Of a stretch of 64,000 bases of DNA, positions 9,670-18,582 are shown piece by piece. The stretch spans positions 372,001 to 436,000 of the forward strand of contig NZ_FMAJ01000002.1 in assembly GCF_900094625.1 (NCBI RefSeq). Direction: 5' to 3'. Each line of letters begins with the position of its first letter. Position 1 is the stretch's first letter. The position numbers and the translations under genes are program-made. The notes beneath the pieces were generated by a model. That model saw nothing but the letters and a program-made list of their open reading frames with translations, was not told the origin of the DNA and ran no database searches. Origin of the DNA: Rhizobium aethiopicum. GTDB taxonomy: Bacteria; Pseudomonadota; Alphaproteobacteria; Rhizobiales; Rhizobiaceae.

Positions 9670-11634
9670 TCAGAATTCTTCCCAGTTGTCCCCGGCGGGA
9701 GCGGCGATGGCTTTGGCGGCGGAACCGCCGTTGAATGCGCCCGCGACTTTGCCCATCAGGCTGCGTGCGGGCGAAGGTCTCGAATGCGAGGCGGCGGTTG
9801 CCTCTCGCGGCGTTTGCCGGGCGCTCATGCCCTCGCCGATTTTGAACTGCTTGACCAACTGCGTCAGGTTTTCGGCGTCGGTAGCGAGCGTATGGCTTGC
9901 AGCGTTCGTCTCTTCCACCATGGCCGCGTTCTTCTGGGTGACCTGATCCATCTGGCTGATCGAAGTATTGATTTCGTTCAATCCAACTGATTGTTCGCGT
10001 GCAGAGGTTACGATTGATTTAACGTGCTCATCGATGCGAAGAACATCTTCGCCGATCTGGCGCAACGCCTCGCCGGCGGCCGTCACCAGCTCGCCGCCGG
10101 TCTTCACCTCGTCTCCGGATTTTCCGATCAACGCCTTAATATCCTTGGCGGCACCAGCGGCACGGCCGGCGAGTTCGCGCACTTCCTGGGCGACGACGGC
10201 AAACCCTTTGCCGGCCTCGCCGGCGCGTGCGGCCTCGACGCCGGCGTTGAGCGCCAGGAGGTTCGTCTGGAAGGCGATTTCGTCGATGACGTTGATGATC
10301 TTGCCGATCTCGCGCGAAGCGCCTTCGATTCGCTGCATTGCGGCCATCGCATCGCCGACGACGATGTCGGACTTGGCGGTATTCTGCCGGGTATGGGTGA
10401 CCATGTGGCCGACTTCCTCGGCGCGGTCGGTGGCGTTGCGGACGGTGGCGGTGATCTGGTCGAGAGCGGCCGATGTCTCTTCCAGGGAGGCGGCCTGCTG
10501 CTCGGTGCGCTTGGCGAGATCGTCGGCGGCGGCGCGCATCTGGCGGCTGTTCGCCTCGATCGAACTGCTGTTGATGGCGATGTCGCTCATTGCCTTGCGC
10601 AGCGTCGCGGTCGTCTGGTTGAAGTCCAGGCGGAGGCGGTCGAGCTCTTCGCGGAACGGCTGCTCGATCGTCACGGTCACGTCGCCGCCCGACAGGCGGG
10701 TGAGGCCGGCCCCGAGGGCGGTGACGGCGGCGTTCAGGGCTTCTGCATCGGCAAGCTTGGCGGCTTCGCGGGCATGGTGCTCAGCATCGCGGCGTTGCCT
10801 GTCGGTCTGGGTCCGGGCTTCAAGGTCGCGCTTTTCGATGGCGGCGAGGCGGAAGCCGTCGGCGGCGCGGGCCATTTCGCCGATCTCGTCGCCGCGGTTC
10901 TTTTCTGGAACCTCGCTGGCCAGGTCGCCTTTCATGATGCGCTGCATGCTCTGGCGCACGGCGCCGATGCCGCGCCGGATCGAGCCGCCATGGACATATT
11001 GCAGGACGGCCATGGTGAGGATCGCCAAGACACCGAGGCCGACCTGCAGAATGAGGGCCTCCCGCGATACGGCATTGGCGAGATCGACATGCTCCTTGGC
11101 GAAGACGTTGCCGTCAGCGGCGAGTTTGTCGAGCGTTGCGGTCAGATCCTTGCCGGCGCCGTCGATCGCGTCGTCGATCTTGTCGAATTCCGCATCGGGA
11201 GCTCCCTGTTGAACCAGCGCGATCAGATCGACCTGTATCGCCTTGCCGATTGCGGCGACATCGGCGTCGTAGTTCTTCAACAGCGCCTCATCGTGCATTT
11301 CTCCGGCAAGAAGGCGCATTTCCTTTGAGCCGCCGGAAAGAGCAGTCAGTGAATCGCCGATCAGTTTGATGCGCGCAGGCTCGACGACCTTGCTATCCTT
11401 GTCGACAATGATGTCCATCGCAGCCAAGACCATTGTCAGATTCGCAAGCCGCATATCGCCGAGATGATTGACGCTTGCCTGGATCTCGGTGGCGCGGTGC
11501 AAGGCCGCGTCGACCCGCATATTTTCGTACCAGCCGATGCCGAGCATCGTGCCGAAACCGACGAAGGCCGCGCCGCCGAGCGTCCAGAGCCGCTGGCTGA
11601 CCGACAGGCTCTTGCGCACTGCTGAATTCGTCAT
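9670..11634 (-). CDS. Methyl-accepting chemotaxis protein with CheR-tether pentapeptide
   Basis: A 654-residue transmembrane receptor. TM1 is at about 17-36 and TM2 at about 190-212 ([19 protein letters not shown]), with a periplasmic four-helix-like sensor between. A HAMP domain follows TM2, and a second HAMP-like segment lies near residue 300 ([17 protein letters not shown]). The signalling hairpin tip is [21 protein letters not shown]. The last five residues, NWEEF, match the xWxxF pentapeptide that tethers CheR and CheB in high-abundance receptors. The ligand is unknown. The ATG has AAGGGG upstream. The gene is paired with cheW two bases downstream. Confidence 0.95.
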   Translation of the reverse strand: MTNSAVRKSLSVSQRLWTLGGAAFVGFGTMLGIGWYENMRVDAALHRATEIQASVNHLGDMRLANLTMVLAAMDIIVDKDSKVVEPARIKLIGDSLTALSGGSKEMRLLAGEMHDEALLKNYDADVAAIGKAIQVDLIALVQQGAPDAEFDKIDDAIDGAGKDLTATLDKLAADGNVFAKEHVDLANAVSREALILQVGLGVLAILTMAVLQYVHGGSIRRGIGAVRQSMQRIMKGDLASEVPEKNRGDEIGEMARAADGFRLAAIEKRDLEARTQTDRQRRDAEHHAREAAKLADAEALNAAVTALGAGLTRLSGGDVTVTIEQPFREELDRLRLDFNQTTATLRKAMSDIAINSSSIEANSRQMRAAADDLAKRTEQQAASLEETSAALDQITATVRNATDRAEEVGHMVTHTRQNTAKSDIVVGDAMAAMQRIEGASREIGKIINVIDEIAFQTNLLALNAGVEAARAGEAGKGFAVVAQEVRELAGRAAGAAKDIKALIGKSGDEVKTGGELVTAAGEALRQIGEDVLRIDEHVKSIVTSAREQSVGLNEINTSISQMDQVTQKNAAMVEETNAASHTLATDAENLTQLVKQFKIGEGMSARQTPREATAASHSRPSPARSLMGKVAGAFNGGSAAKAIAAPAGDNWEEF

Positions 11635-11901
11635 GAAATGACCCCTTCACAAACCGCTCGGGTTTATGTTTTTCCTATCCTCATGCGGACGTCCGGGGTT
11701 TTCGCCACTCGGCAGACTTCATGTCAAAACGGCTCAATCGCCGTACGCAATGCTAAATATAGAGATGACGATTTAAGCCTTTCCTAATGATGTTTCTGTT
11801 GAAATTATCTGTTCCATTTGACGGCAAGTGGTTCAAACTCTGCCGCTTTTTGGTGGACGCCAATTCCGCTTCGATGGGCTTTCCGTAGCGAACGGTCTCT
11901 G

Positions 11902-11924
11902 CCCGTGAAACAATTAATCACGGG
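11902..11924. repeat. Short inverted repeat before the SCO gene
   Basis: CCCGTGA (11902-11908) and TCACGGG (11918-11924) form a perfect seven-base palindrome with a nine-base AT-rich centre. It lies between the divergent mcp and SCO genes, so it could be an operator or part of a leader. The remainder of the 383-base gap (11635-12017) has no convincing gene; a 33-codon ATG frame at 11787 lacks a ribosome site. Confidence 0.5.
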
Positions 11925-11939
11925 TCAAAAAACATATTC

Positions 11940-11971
11940 TTGAATTGCGCCCCTTCCGCCGTGACTATAAT
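11940..11971 (+). promoter_or_regulatory. Candidate promoter of the SCO gene
   Basis: A perfect TATAAT box at 11966-11971 lies 46 bases before the start codon. Possible -35 elements are TTGAAT (11940-11945, spacing 20) or TTGCGC (11945-11950, spacing 15). Neither spacing is ideal, so the call is tentative. Confidence 0.35.
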
Positions 11972-12017
11972 CACGCGGGCAGCGCGGCCATATCTGCCTG
12001 GATCGAGGAGCACGCCA

Positions 12018-12620
12018 ATGAAGACATTCCGCATCGCCGTCTGGGTCGGTGTTCTGATACTTGCCGGCGTTCTCGGCGCGGCCAAATTCTACCCCATGAA
12101 GCCCCAGGACGTCGTGGCGGAACCACCCTTCGGCGTGCCCTTCACGCTGGTTTCGCAGAGTGGTCAGCCGATCACCGAAGAGTCGTTGCGCGGCAAGCCG
12201 ACGGCGCTGTTCTTCGGCTTCACGCATTGCCCGGAAGTTTGCCCGACGACCCTGTTCGAGTTGAACGGCTGGATGGAGAAGGTCGATCCCAAGGGTGACA
12301 AGCTGCAGGCTTATTTCGTGACCGTCGATCCGGAGCGCGACACGCCCGAGATCATGAACGAGTACGTCTCCAATGTTTCCAAGCGCATCACCGGCATCTC
12401 AGGCCCGCCCGATAAAATCGCCGAGGTGATCAAGGGATTCCGCGTCTACGCCAAGAAAGTACCGGTCGACGAGAAGGATCCGAACGGGGACTATACGATG
12501 GATCATACAGCGTCAGTCTTCCTGCTCGATTCGGCCGGGCGGTTTTCCGGAACGATCGCCTATGGCGAAAACCCGGACACGGCGGTAAAGAAGCTGGAGA
12601 ATCTCGTCAACAAGGGGTGA
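12018..12620 (+). CDS. SCO1/SenC family copper chaperone
   Basis: Membrane-anchored thioredoxin-fold protein that delivers copper to the CuA site of cytochrome oxidase or protects against oxidative stress. Of its 200 residues the first 25 form an N-terminal anchor (IAVWVGVLILAGVLGAAKF). The copper-binding motif is CPEVC in FFGFTHCPEVCPTTL, and the distal histidine is in YTMDHTASVFLLD. All three metal ligands are present, so it should bind copper. GAGGAG lies before the ATG. prmA starts 67 bases later and may share the transcript. No oxidase genes are in the window. Confidence 0.92.
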   Translation: MKTFRIAVWVGVLILAGVLGAAKFYPMKPQDVVAEPPFGVPFTLVSQSGQPITEESLRGKPTALFFGFTHCPEVCPTTLFELNGWMEKVDPKGDKLQAYFVTVDPERDTPEIMNEYVSNVSKRITGISGPPDKIAEVIKGFRVYAKKVPVDEKDPNGDYTMDHTASVFLLDSAGRFSGTIAYGENPDTAVKKLENLVNKG

Positions 12621-12687
12621 TGGCTTCAGCGTCATTAGGCGTTGGCTCGACCGGTGGCGGGCAGGAAAACGGGAAAGACCGCCTATC

Positions 12688-13566
12688 GTGAGTGAAATCC
12701 GCCTTTACGTGTCAACGACCGAAATCGAGGCAGAAGCGATCCTCGACCTTCTGAGCGAAGTCTTCGGCGAAGAAGACTTCGCTATCGGCACGACCGAAAT
12801 CGATGAAAAGAAAGATATCTGGGAAGCCTCGGTCTATATGATGGCCGAGGAGGAGGCGGATGTCCGCTCCCGGGTGGAAGCGGCACTGAAGGCCGCCTTT
12901 CCCGATGCTCGGCTGTTGCGGGAGGTCATCCCCGAGGTCGATTGGGTGGCGAAATCGCTGGAAGGGCTGAAGCCCGTCAGAGCTGGGCGCTTCCTGGTGC
13001 ACGGATCGCATGACCGCGACAAAGTCCGCCCCGGTGACATCGCGATCGAGATCGATGCCGGCCAGGCCTTCGGCACTGGTCATCACGGCACAACGGCCGG
13101 CTGCCTGGAGGTGATCGACGCCGTCATGCGTTCGCGCCCGGTCTCCAACGCACTCGATCTCGGCACCGGCAGCGGCGTACTGGCGATCGCTGTGCGCAAG
13201 CTCAAAAACATCCCGGTGCTCGCGACCGACATAGATCCTATCGCCACGCGGGTGGCGGCCGAAAACGTTCGCCGCAACGGCATTGCCTCGGGCATCGCCA
13301 CCAGGACGGCGCCGGGTTTTCATTCGACGGCATTCTCGGAACATGGTCCCTTCGATCTCATCATCGCCAACATTCTCGCCCGGCCGCTGATCCGGATGGC
13401 GCCAAAGCTCGCGACGCATCTTGCGCCGGGTGGTTCGGTGGTTCTTTCGGGGATTCTGGCCGCGCAACGGTGGAAGGTGATTGCCGCTTACAGCGGCGCC
13501 AGACTTCGTCACGTCAGGACGATCTGGCGGAATGGTTGGGTGACGATCCATCTGGATCGGCTTTGA
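12688..13566 (+). CDS. prmA: Ribosomal protein L11 methyltransferase PrmA
   Basis: SAM-dependent methyltransferase that trimethylates ribosomal protein L11. The 292-residue length matches the family. The N-terminal L11-recognition domain (about 1-90) is followed by the catalytic domain with IDAGQAFGTGHHGTTAGCL, SAM motif I in LDLGTGSGVLAIAV, the acidic strand VLATDIDPIA, and motif IV-like DLIIANILARPL. The start is GTG at 12688, whose product (MSEIRLYVSTTEIEAEAI) aligns with the usual N-terminus. A repeat fragment follows 70 bases downstream. Confidence 0.93.
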   Translation: MSEIRLYVSTTEIEAEAILDLLSEVFGEEDFAIGTTEIDEKKDIWEASVYMMAEEEADVRSRVEAALKAAFPDARLLREVIPEVDWVAKSLEGLKPVRAGRFLVHGSHDRDKVRPGDIAIEIDAGQAFGTGHHGTTAGCLEVIDAVMRSRPVSNALDLGTGSGVLAIAVRKLKNIPVLATDIDPIATRVAAENVRRNGIASGIATRTAPGFHSTAFSEHGPFDLIIANILARPLIRMAPKLATHLAPGGSVVLSGILAAQRWKVIAAYSGARLRHVRTIWRNGWVTIHLDRL

Positions 13567-13629
13567 TCTTCTGGGTGCAGAGGCGAGGGGGTGCCCTGCA
13601 TCGGACGCCTTGCTTGAGGCAGGGCGCCT

Positions 13630-13700
13630 CCTCCTTTCCTTCATCCCTGTGCTCGTCACAGGGATCCAGTCACCGCGCGTCTTTGCGCTTCTCATAAAAA
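13630..13700. repeat. Mosaic intergenic repeat, copy C (partial)
   Basis: Contains TCATCCCTGTGCTCGTCACAGGGATCCAG, which matches one terminal arm of the elements at 4478-4640 and 36960-37105 with compensating G changes, then diverges. Only one arm remains, so it is a truncated or solo copy. In the reverse direction it reads as the peptide WIPVTSTGM, a sequence often met in spurious rhizobial gene calls. Confidence 0.65.
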
Positions 13701-13752
13701 ACGAGTCGCGTTTGAATGCTCGGAGGCAAGAAAGCACTCACCAAGGCAAAAG

Positions 13753-13781
13753 AAAAAGGCGGTGCCGGTGGCACCGCCTTG
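13753..13781 (-). terminator. Terminator of the small gene at 13896-14069
   Basis: Perfect 11-base stem AAGGCGGTGCC/GGCACCGCCTT with a three-base loop. Read on the minus strand it is followed by TTTTTCT. It lies about 115 bases beyond the stop codon of the minus-strand small gene, and no other minus-strand gene precedes it, which supports that gene being transcribed. Confidence 0.85.
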
Positions 13782-13895
13782 GACCGGTCTATCCGGCCAA
13801 TACCCGCGAGCTCGAAGGAGGAGGAGCGCTCGAGCGGGCTCTACTGCATTCCAATGGGCCGGTCCGGGAGGGAGGAGACGGACGGGCTTTCAAGC

Positions 13896-14069
13896 TTAGA
13901 ACGCGTAGCTGGGGGCGCCCTGGTGGCGCGTGACGCGCTGGCCGGCGCCGAGCAGCTTGAGGCTATCCTCATTCTGCGGGCGGCGGGCGCCGATCACGTG
14001 ACGCACGGTCTGGCGTTCGCCAGCCTGCACCGGGCTGCTGTATGCGAAGCGCGAGAGAGAGGCGGTCAT
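13896..14069 (-). CDS. Small protein of unknown function, 57 residues
   Basis: Minus-strand frame beginning MTASLSRFAYSSPVQAGERQ and ending RHQGAPSYAF. The ATG has a good AAAGGA ribosome site nine bases upstream. A strong minus-strand terminator closes the unit, and a sigma-54-like promoter element sits 110 bases upstream. The protein is basic (several Arg and His) and soluble, with no signal peptide, membrane segment or cysteines. I do not recognise a family. The plus-strand frame opposite it (13716-14315) has no ribosome site and is probably noncoding. Confidence 0.65.
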   Translation of the reverse strand: MTASLSRFAYSSPVQAGERQTVRHVIGARRPQNEDSLKLLGAGQRVTRHQGAPSYAF

Positions 14070-14178
14070 TTCGAAAAATCCTTTGTTTGCTGGTTCATCC
14101 GAACCGTTCGATGGCGTCTATATAGCTATTCTGAAATGCGGAGGCAGAGGGTTTTGCTCATGGGAGCCATGCGACTAA

Positions 14179-14195
14179 TGCATAAAGCGTGCCAA
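14179..14195 (-). promoter_or_regulatory. Sigma-54-like promoter element upstream of the small gene
   Basis: The minus strand reads TTGGCACGCTTTATGCA. The -24 half TTGGCACG is perfect, the GG and GC dinucleotides are ten bases apart as required, and the -12 half has one mismatch (ATGCA for TTGCA). It points toward the 57-residue gene. A rhizobial-type -10 box CTATAT also exists at 14120-14125 on the same strand, but no matching -35 is seen, so which promoter is used is open. Confidence 0.5.
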
Positions 14196-14347
14196 ATTAA
14201 CTTTTCGCGTCACAGTTCCGTCAAAATGTTGAGCGCCCGCAGCGGTTTCGACTCGTTTCGTCTCTTTTTCTCCCCATCGATTGAAATTTCGGTAACATGG
14301 CCGCCATCCCGTTAACCGGATTCGTTTCAACCATTCGGATTTCCAGC

Positions 14348-16183
14348 ATGTTCCAGTCTTTCGAGGTCACCTCCACGCCGCAGTTCGGCAGGGAAAGGGT
14401 TTCGGCGTTGCGCGCCGGTTTCGATTCGCTTGGCATCGATGCCTTCCTCGTGCCGCGCGCAGACGAATTCAACGGCGAGTATGTTCCGGCCTGCTCCGAG
14501 CGCCTGGCATGGCTGACGGGCTTCACGGGTTCGGCGGGCATCGCGCTGATCCTGCGGACGCAGGCAATCGTCTTCGTCGACGGACGCTATGTGACGCAGC
14601 TCGCCGAACAAGTCGACGGCTCGGTGTTCTCGGGCGGCGATCTCGTCAACGAGCCACCGCATGTCTGGCTTGCCGCAAACGGAACCAAGGGGCTGAGGCT
14701 TGGCATCGATCCCTGGCTGCACGCGGGCGCGGAGGTACGGCGCCTGGAAAGGGCACTGGCGCAGATCGGCGGGACATTGGTTTTCCTGCCGCACAATCCG
14801 CTCGATCGGCTCTGGCACGACCGGCCGGCCGAGCCGCTCGGCGCGGTCAGCATTCAGAACGTCGCCCAAGCCGGCGTGCTGGCGACCGATAAAATCGCGA
14901 CGATTGCCGCCGATCTTTCGAAGAAAAACCTCGCGGCGGTGCTGATCGCCGATCCCTCCTCGGTTGCCTGGATCTTCAATATCCGCGGTGCTGACGTGCC
15001 GCACACACCGCATCCGCTGGCGCGCGCCATCATCCATGCCGACGGGCGGGCCGAACTCTTCCTCGATAAGCGCAAGACAAGCATCGAGCCGGAGGCCTAT
15101 CTCGGGCAGATCTGCGCGCAACTGCCGCCTTCGGCGCTGGAAGAGAGGCTCGCGGCGGTTTCCAGGGATGGCGGCCGCGTACTCATCGATGCCGATATCG
15201 CCTCGCACGCGCTGGCGGAGATCATTCTAAGGGCTGGCGGCGAAGTGGTGGAGGGCACCGACCCCGCCAAGCTGCCGCGCGCGGTAAAGAACGATGTCGA
15301 GATCAACGGCTCGGCCGCTGCACATCTGCAGGACGGGGCAGCGGTGGTGGAATTCCTCTATTGGCTGTCGCAGGAGAGGCCGGGCACGGTCAGCGAGATC
15401 GCCGCCGCCGAACATCTGGAAGCCGTGCGCGCCCGTGTCGGCCAGAGCATGCAGAACCCGCTGAAGGATATTTCCTTCGATACGATCTCGGGCGCCGGCG
15501 AACATGCGGCGATCATGCATTATCGCGTAACGACTGAGACCAACCGGATGATCGAGGCAGGCGAACTCTTCCTGATCGATTCCGGTGCGCAATACATCAA
15601 CGGCACGACGGATATTACCCGCACCGTCGGCATCGGCACGGTTTCAGAGGAGCATCGCCGTTTCTTCACAATGGTACTGAAGGGAATGATCCAGATCAGC
15701 ACGGCGCGTTTCCCGAAAGGTACGCGCGGCTGCGATCTCGATCCGCTGGCGCGCATTGCGCTTTGGCGCGCTGGGGCCGACTTTGCTCACGGCACTGGCC
15801 ATGGAGTCGGCTCCTATCTCTCGGTGCATGAGGGGCCGCAGCGCATTTCCCGTCTCTCGACGCAGGAATTGCTGCCTGGCATGATCCTTTCGAATGAGCC
15901 CGGTTATTACCGGCCGGGCAGCTTCGGCATCCGTATCGAGAATCTGATCTATGTGCGCGGCGCCGAGGAGATCGAGGGCGGCGACATGCCGATGCTCGGC
16001 TTTGAGACACTGACCTTCTGCCCGATCGATCGCAGCCTCGTCATCCCCGAGCTTCTGACCCATGACGAACTGCACTGGTTCAACGACTATCACCACCGCA
16101 CGCGCGAGGCGCTAATGCCGCTCATCCATGATCACGACGTTCGAGCATGGCTCGAAAACGCGACGCTGCCGCTCGAATACTAG
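14348..16183 (+). CDS. Xaa-Pro aminopeptidase (M24B family)
   Basis: Cytoplasmic dinuclear-metal peptidase that releases N-terminal residues preceding proline. From ATG 14348 it has 611 residues, typical of the long three-domain form shared with eukaryotic aminopeptidase P. Two creatinase-like N-terminal domains precede the pita-bread domain. The metal ligands are visible: Asp in FLIDSGAQY and in GTTDITRTV, His in HGTGHGVGSYL (with VHEGP), Glu in SNEPGYY, and Glu in IRIENL. An earlier in-frame ATG at 14297 would add 17 unaligned residues. The divergent small gene lies upstream and azlD converges downstream. Confidence 0.94.
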   Translation: MFQSFEVTSTPQFGRERVSALRAGFDSLGIDAFLVPRADEFNGEYVPACSERLAWLTGFTGSAGIALILRTQAIVFVDGRYVTQLAEQVDGSVFSGGDLVNEPPHVWLAANGTKGLRLGIDPWLHAGAEVRRLERALAQIGGTLVFLPHNPLDRLWHDRPAEPLGAVSIQNVAQAGVLATDKIATIAADLSKKNLAAVLIADPSSVAWIFNIRGADVPHTPHPLARAIIHADGRAELFLDKRKTSIEPEAYLGQICAQLPPSALEERLAAVSRDGGRVLIDADIASHALAEIILRAGGEVVEGTDPAKLPRAVKNDVEINGSAAAHLQDGAAVVEFLYWLSQERPGTVSEIAAAEHLEAVRARVGQSMQNPLKDISFDTISGAGEHAAIMHYRVTTETNRMIEAGELFLIDSGAQYINGTTDITRTVGIGTVSEEHRRFFTMVLKGMIQISTARFPKGTRGCDLDPLARIALWRAGADFAHGTGHGVGSYLSVHEGPQRISRLSTQELLPGMILSNEPGYYRPGSFGIRIENLIYVRGAEEIEGGDMPMLGFETLTFCPIDRSLVIPELLTHDELHWFNDYHHRTREALMPLIHDHDVRAWLENATLPLEY

Positions 16184-16189
16184 GAAAGA

Positions 16190-16210
16190 GCGGCGAAGGG
16201 CCGCCTTTCT
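16190..16210. terminator. Weak bidirectional terminator between aminopeptidase and azlD
   Basis: Stem GCGGC/GCCGC around GAAGG, with CTTTCT on the plus side and CTTTCC on the minus side. It fits exactly between two convergent genes. Confidence 0.45.
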
Positions 16211-16212
16211 GG

Positions 16213-16515
16213 CTACAACGAGTAGCGCCATGCCATGACGACAGTCCAGGCGCCAACCAGCATCCATGTATGGGAAATGCGCAGGCCGATGACGAGTGCG
16301 ACGATCAGCGCCAGCTTCGTTTCCCAGCCGCCGATAAAGAAGGCAGGGGCGACCAGCGTCGTCAGCACGGCCGCCGGTACGGCGTTCAGTGCTGCCTCCA
16401 TCCGCGGCGGGATGCTCTTCATACGGGTAATGAGAATATAGCCGCCGATGCGGGTCGCGAAGGTGGCAGCCGCCGCCGCGAGGATGACCAACGCCATGTG
16501 AAGGTCGAATTCCAT
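16213..16515 (-). CDS. azlD: AzlD family branched-chain amino acid export subunit
   Basis: Small membrane subunit of the AzlCD (LIV-E) exporter of branched-chain amino acids. It has 100 residues with about four hydrophobic segments (LHMALVILAAAAATFATRI; VPAAVLTTLVAPAFF; LALIVALVIGLRI; WMLVGAWTVVMAW). TRIGGYIL near residue 25 and the PP before NAVPAA are typical. It begins three bases after azlC ends, so the two subunits are co-translated. Confidence 0.9.
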   Translation of the reverse strand: MEFDLHMALVILAAAAATFATRIGGYILITRMKSIPPRMEAALNAVPAAVLTTLVAPAFFIGGWETKLALIVALVIGLRISHTWMLVGAWTVVMAWRYSL

Positions 16516-16518
16516 GGC

Positions 16519-17247
16519 TCAAACCTCGTGCACTTCGGACTGAAGGGCGTCGGCTTCGAGATCGGGCTCCTGCGGCGGCGGCAGCAGGGCGGCAAGCACG
16601 ATGCCGGCCGCCGCACCGAGACTTACATGCCAGGGCGAGCCGACATAGCGATAAGCCAGCACGGAAGCGACCGCGCTGACAAGCGCCACGGGCAGGAAAT
16701 TATCGCGCTTGCGGAAACCGAGGACGATGCCGAGGAAATAGGCGGGCAGCAGGATATCGAGACCGATCGCCTTCGGATCGCCGATGAAGCTGCCGAGCAT
16801 GCCGCCGGCAATGCTGATCAGCACCCAGGGGATGTAGATGATGATGCCGAAGCCGAAATACCATGCGAAGGTGAGCGGCTTGCCGGCTTCGCCACGCTTC
16901 ACCGCTTCGGCAAATTGCGGATCGACGAGCAGGAAGAAGGTGAAGAACTTCTGCAGTGGGGTGAAATGGCCGATGTAGCGGGCTAAAGCCGCCGAATAGA
17001 GCACGTGGCGGAAATTGACGGCGAGGATCGACAGCACGATCAGCCAGGCTTGGACATTGTGGCCGAAGAGTTCGATGCCGACCATCTGGCTGGCGCCGGC
17101 ATAGACGGTGGCGCTCATGAAGGCGGCTTCTGAAAGCGACATGCCGTTTTCGACCGCAAGCGCCCCAAAGAGAGCACCGAAGGGCGCCGACGCCAGCGCA
17201 ACGGCGGAGCCGCCTCGCAAACCTTCAATGAAGTCAGCGCGATTCAT
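16519..17247 (-). CDS. azlC: AzlC family branched-chain amino acid export permease
   Basis: Large membrane subunit of the AzlCD exporter, 242 residues with seven to eight predicted helices. The family pattern is clear: APFGALFGALAVENGMSLSEA, then SATVYAGASQMVGIELF and NFRHVLYSAALARYIG, and FLLVDPQFAEA. The start at 17247 (MNRADFIEGL) has AGGATACTCCC upstream; an upstream in-frame start at 17304 adds 19 residues with no family support. The pair probably exports branched-chain amino acids or related compounds, but the true substrate is unknown here. Confidence 0.92.
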   Translation of the reverse strand: MNRADFIEGLRGGSAVALASAPFGALFGALAVENGMSLSEAAFMSATVYAGASQMVGIELFGHNVQAWLIVLSILAVNFRHVLYSAALARYIGHFTPLQKFFTFFLLVDPQFAEAVKRGEAGKPLTFAWYFGFGIIIYIPWVLISIAGGMLGSFIGDPKAIGLDILLPAYFLGIVLGFRKRDNFLPVALVSAVASVLAYRYVGSPWHVSLGAAAGIVLAALLPPPQEPDLEADALQSEVHEV

Positions 17248-17379
17248 GGGAGTATCCTGTTGGAAATTCAGCTTTTCCTTATGGTCTATGGCTTGCTGCG
17301 GCAATTGAATTTCGTTGATTGACCAATCGATTTCGCTGAACCATCAAAGCCCTGACCGCACCGGCCGAAAGGGACTCCC

Positions 17380-17643
17380 ATGAAGAAGATCGAATTTTCG
17401 AAAGAGGCGAAGGCGACGATCGTTTCCAGTATTCGCGGCTATTTCGAGACGGAGCTCGACCAGCCTATCGGCGCGCTGCCGGCCGAGTTCCTGCTCGACT
17501 TCTTCGCCGAGGAGATCGGCGCCCATTATTACAACCAAGGCCTTCGCGATGCACACGCAGCCCTTCTCCGAAAGATGGAGGACCTGGCGGAGGACATCTA
17601 TCTCATGGAGCGTGACGAGAAGAGCAAGACCGTTGGACAGTAA
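17380..17643 (+). CDS. DUF2164 family protein
   Basis: An 87-residue helical, acidic protein matching the DUF2164 pattern: IEFSKEAKATIVSSIRGYFETELDQPIGALPAEFLLDFFAEEIGAHYYNQGLRDA. No function is known for the family. The ATG follows GGGACTCCC, a weak ribosome site. It diverges from azlC and converges on the RibD-like gene 15 bases away. Confidence 0.85.
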   Translation: MKKIEFSKEAKATIVSSIRGYFETELDQPIGALPAEFLLDFFAEEIGAHYYNQGLRDAHAALLRKMEDLAEDIYLMERDEKSKTVGQ

Positions 17644-17658
17644 ACAGGCAGCGGCGTT

Positions 17659-18330
17659 TCAGCCCTCGCGCTTCATTCGCTCCCGGCGGGCGATTTCGGC
17701 TTGTGAAGGTTCCTGCATCGCAAAGCTGCCGGTTTTGACCTCGCCCGCACGCTCGTAGACGCTCATGATAACTCCGGTCGTGGACACTGCGCTTGTTGTC
17801 AGCTTCAGCGCCTGCGGCTTGGCGCCATCGGCGAACAGGCGCTTGCCGGGGCCGAGAACAAGCGGGAAGGTCAGAAGCCGGAGTTCGTCGATCAGGTCGT
17901 GCGCCAGCAAGGTCTGCAGCAGGCCACTACTGCCCTGTGTTAGAAGATCCGGGCCATCCTCCTGCTTCAACCGGGCGATTTCGGCCGCAGCGTCGCCGCG
18001 AATCGCGATGGAATTTTCCCAGGCGAGCGGCTGCGTGGAGGTGGTCGCGACATATTTGGTCGCGGCATTGAAGACCTTTCCGATCGGGTCGTCCTGACCG
18101 ACGAAGGGCCAGTGCGCTGCGAAGATCTCATAGGTCTTGCGGCCAAGCAGCAATGCGAATGGACTGCTGAAGATCCCGCCCATGAACTGGCCCATCGGCT
18201 CATCCCAGTAATTGACGGTCCAGCCACCAAGGCTGAAGCCGCCGGTCGGATCCTCCTGCGGCGCGCCCGGCGCCTGCATGACGCCGTCCAGGCTTACGAA
18301 GGCTGCGGTCACAAGCTTTCTCATTCTCAT
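17659..18330 (-). CDS. RibD C-terminal domain (dihydrofolate reductase-like) protein
   Basis: A 223-residue NADPH-dependent reductase fold related to the C-terminal domain of RibD and to YyaP/YwjB. It shows FVSLDGVMQAPGAPQEDPTGGF, LLLGRKTYEIFAAHWP, and the dinucleotide-binding strand LLTQGSSGLLQTLLAHDLIDELRL. It is not a classical FolA and probably acts on another pteridine- or pyrimidine-like substrate. A second Met at residue 3 could be the start. The C-terminal tail is charged and may be disordered. Confidence 0.88.
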   Translation of the reverse strand: MRMRKLVTAAFVSLDGVMQAPGAPQEDPTGGFSLGGWTVNYWDEPMGQFMGGIFSSPFALLLGRKTYEIFAAHWPFVGQDDPIGKVFNAATKYVATTSTQPLAWENSIAIRGDAAAEIARLKQEDGPDLLTQGSSGLLQTLLAHDLIDELRLLTFPLVLGPGKRLFADGAKPQALKLTTSAVSTTGVIMSVYERAGEVKTGSFAMQEPSQAEIARRERMKREG

Positions 18331-18582
18331 CTCCCATGGTTGTTGTGTTCAGAGCCAAGGACGGATCAAGCTGGGGCCAGCCGACATGCCTGGGAACTTT
18401 TTGTGCCATCGCTGACGCCGCCGCCAGCGCTCGAGACGCGGAGAAGCGGCGCAAAGCTCAATCGGGGCGAATGTTTTTTAACACCAAATTATCGGGGCGC
18501 CCGTATCGTCGCCACATTTTCCGTCACCGGGCTGCGTCAATTGGCTGTGATTGTCTCTGATATCCATGAACGTCGATCAACC

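Noticed and set aside
11787..11888. 33-codon ATG frame in the mcp-SCO gap
   Set aside because: No ribosome site and no recognisable pattern.
13716..14315. 199-codon plus-strand frame opposite the small gene
   Set aside because: No ribosome site, composition is that of an antisense frame, and it runs through the terminator stem of the minus-strand gene.
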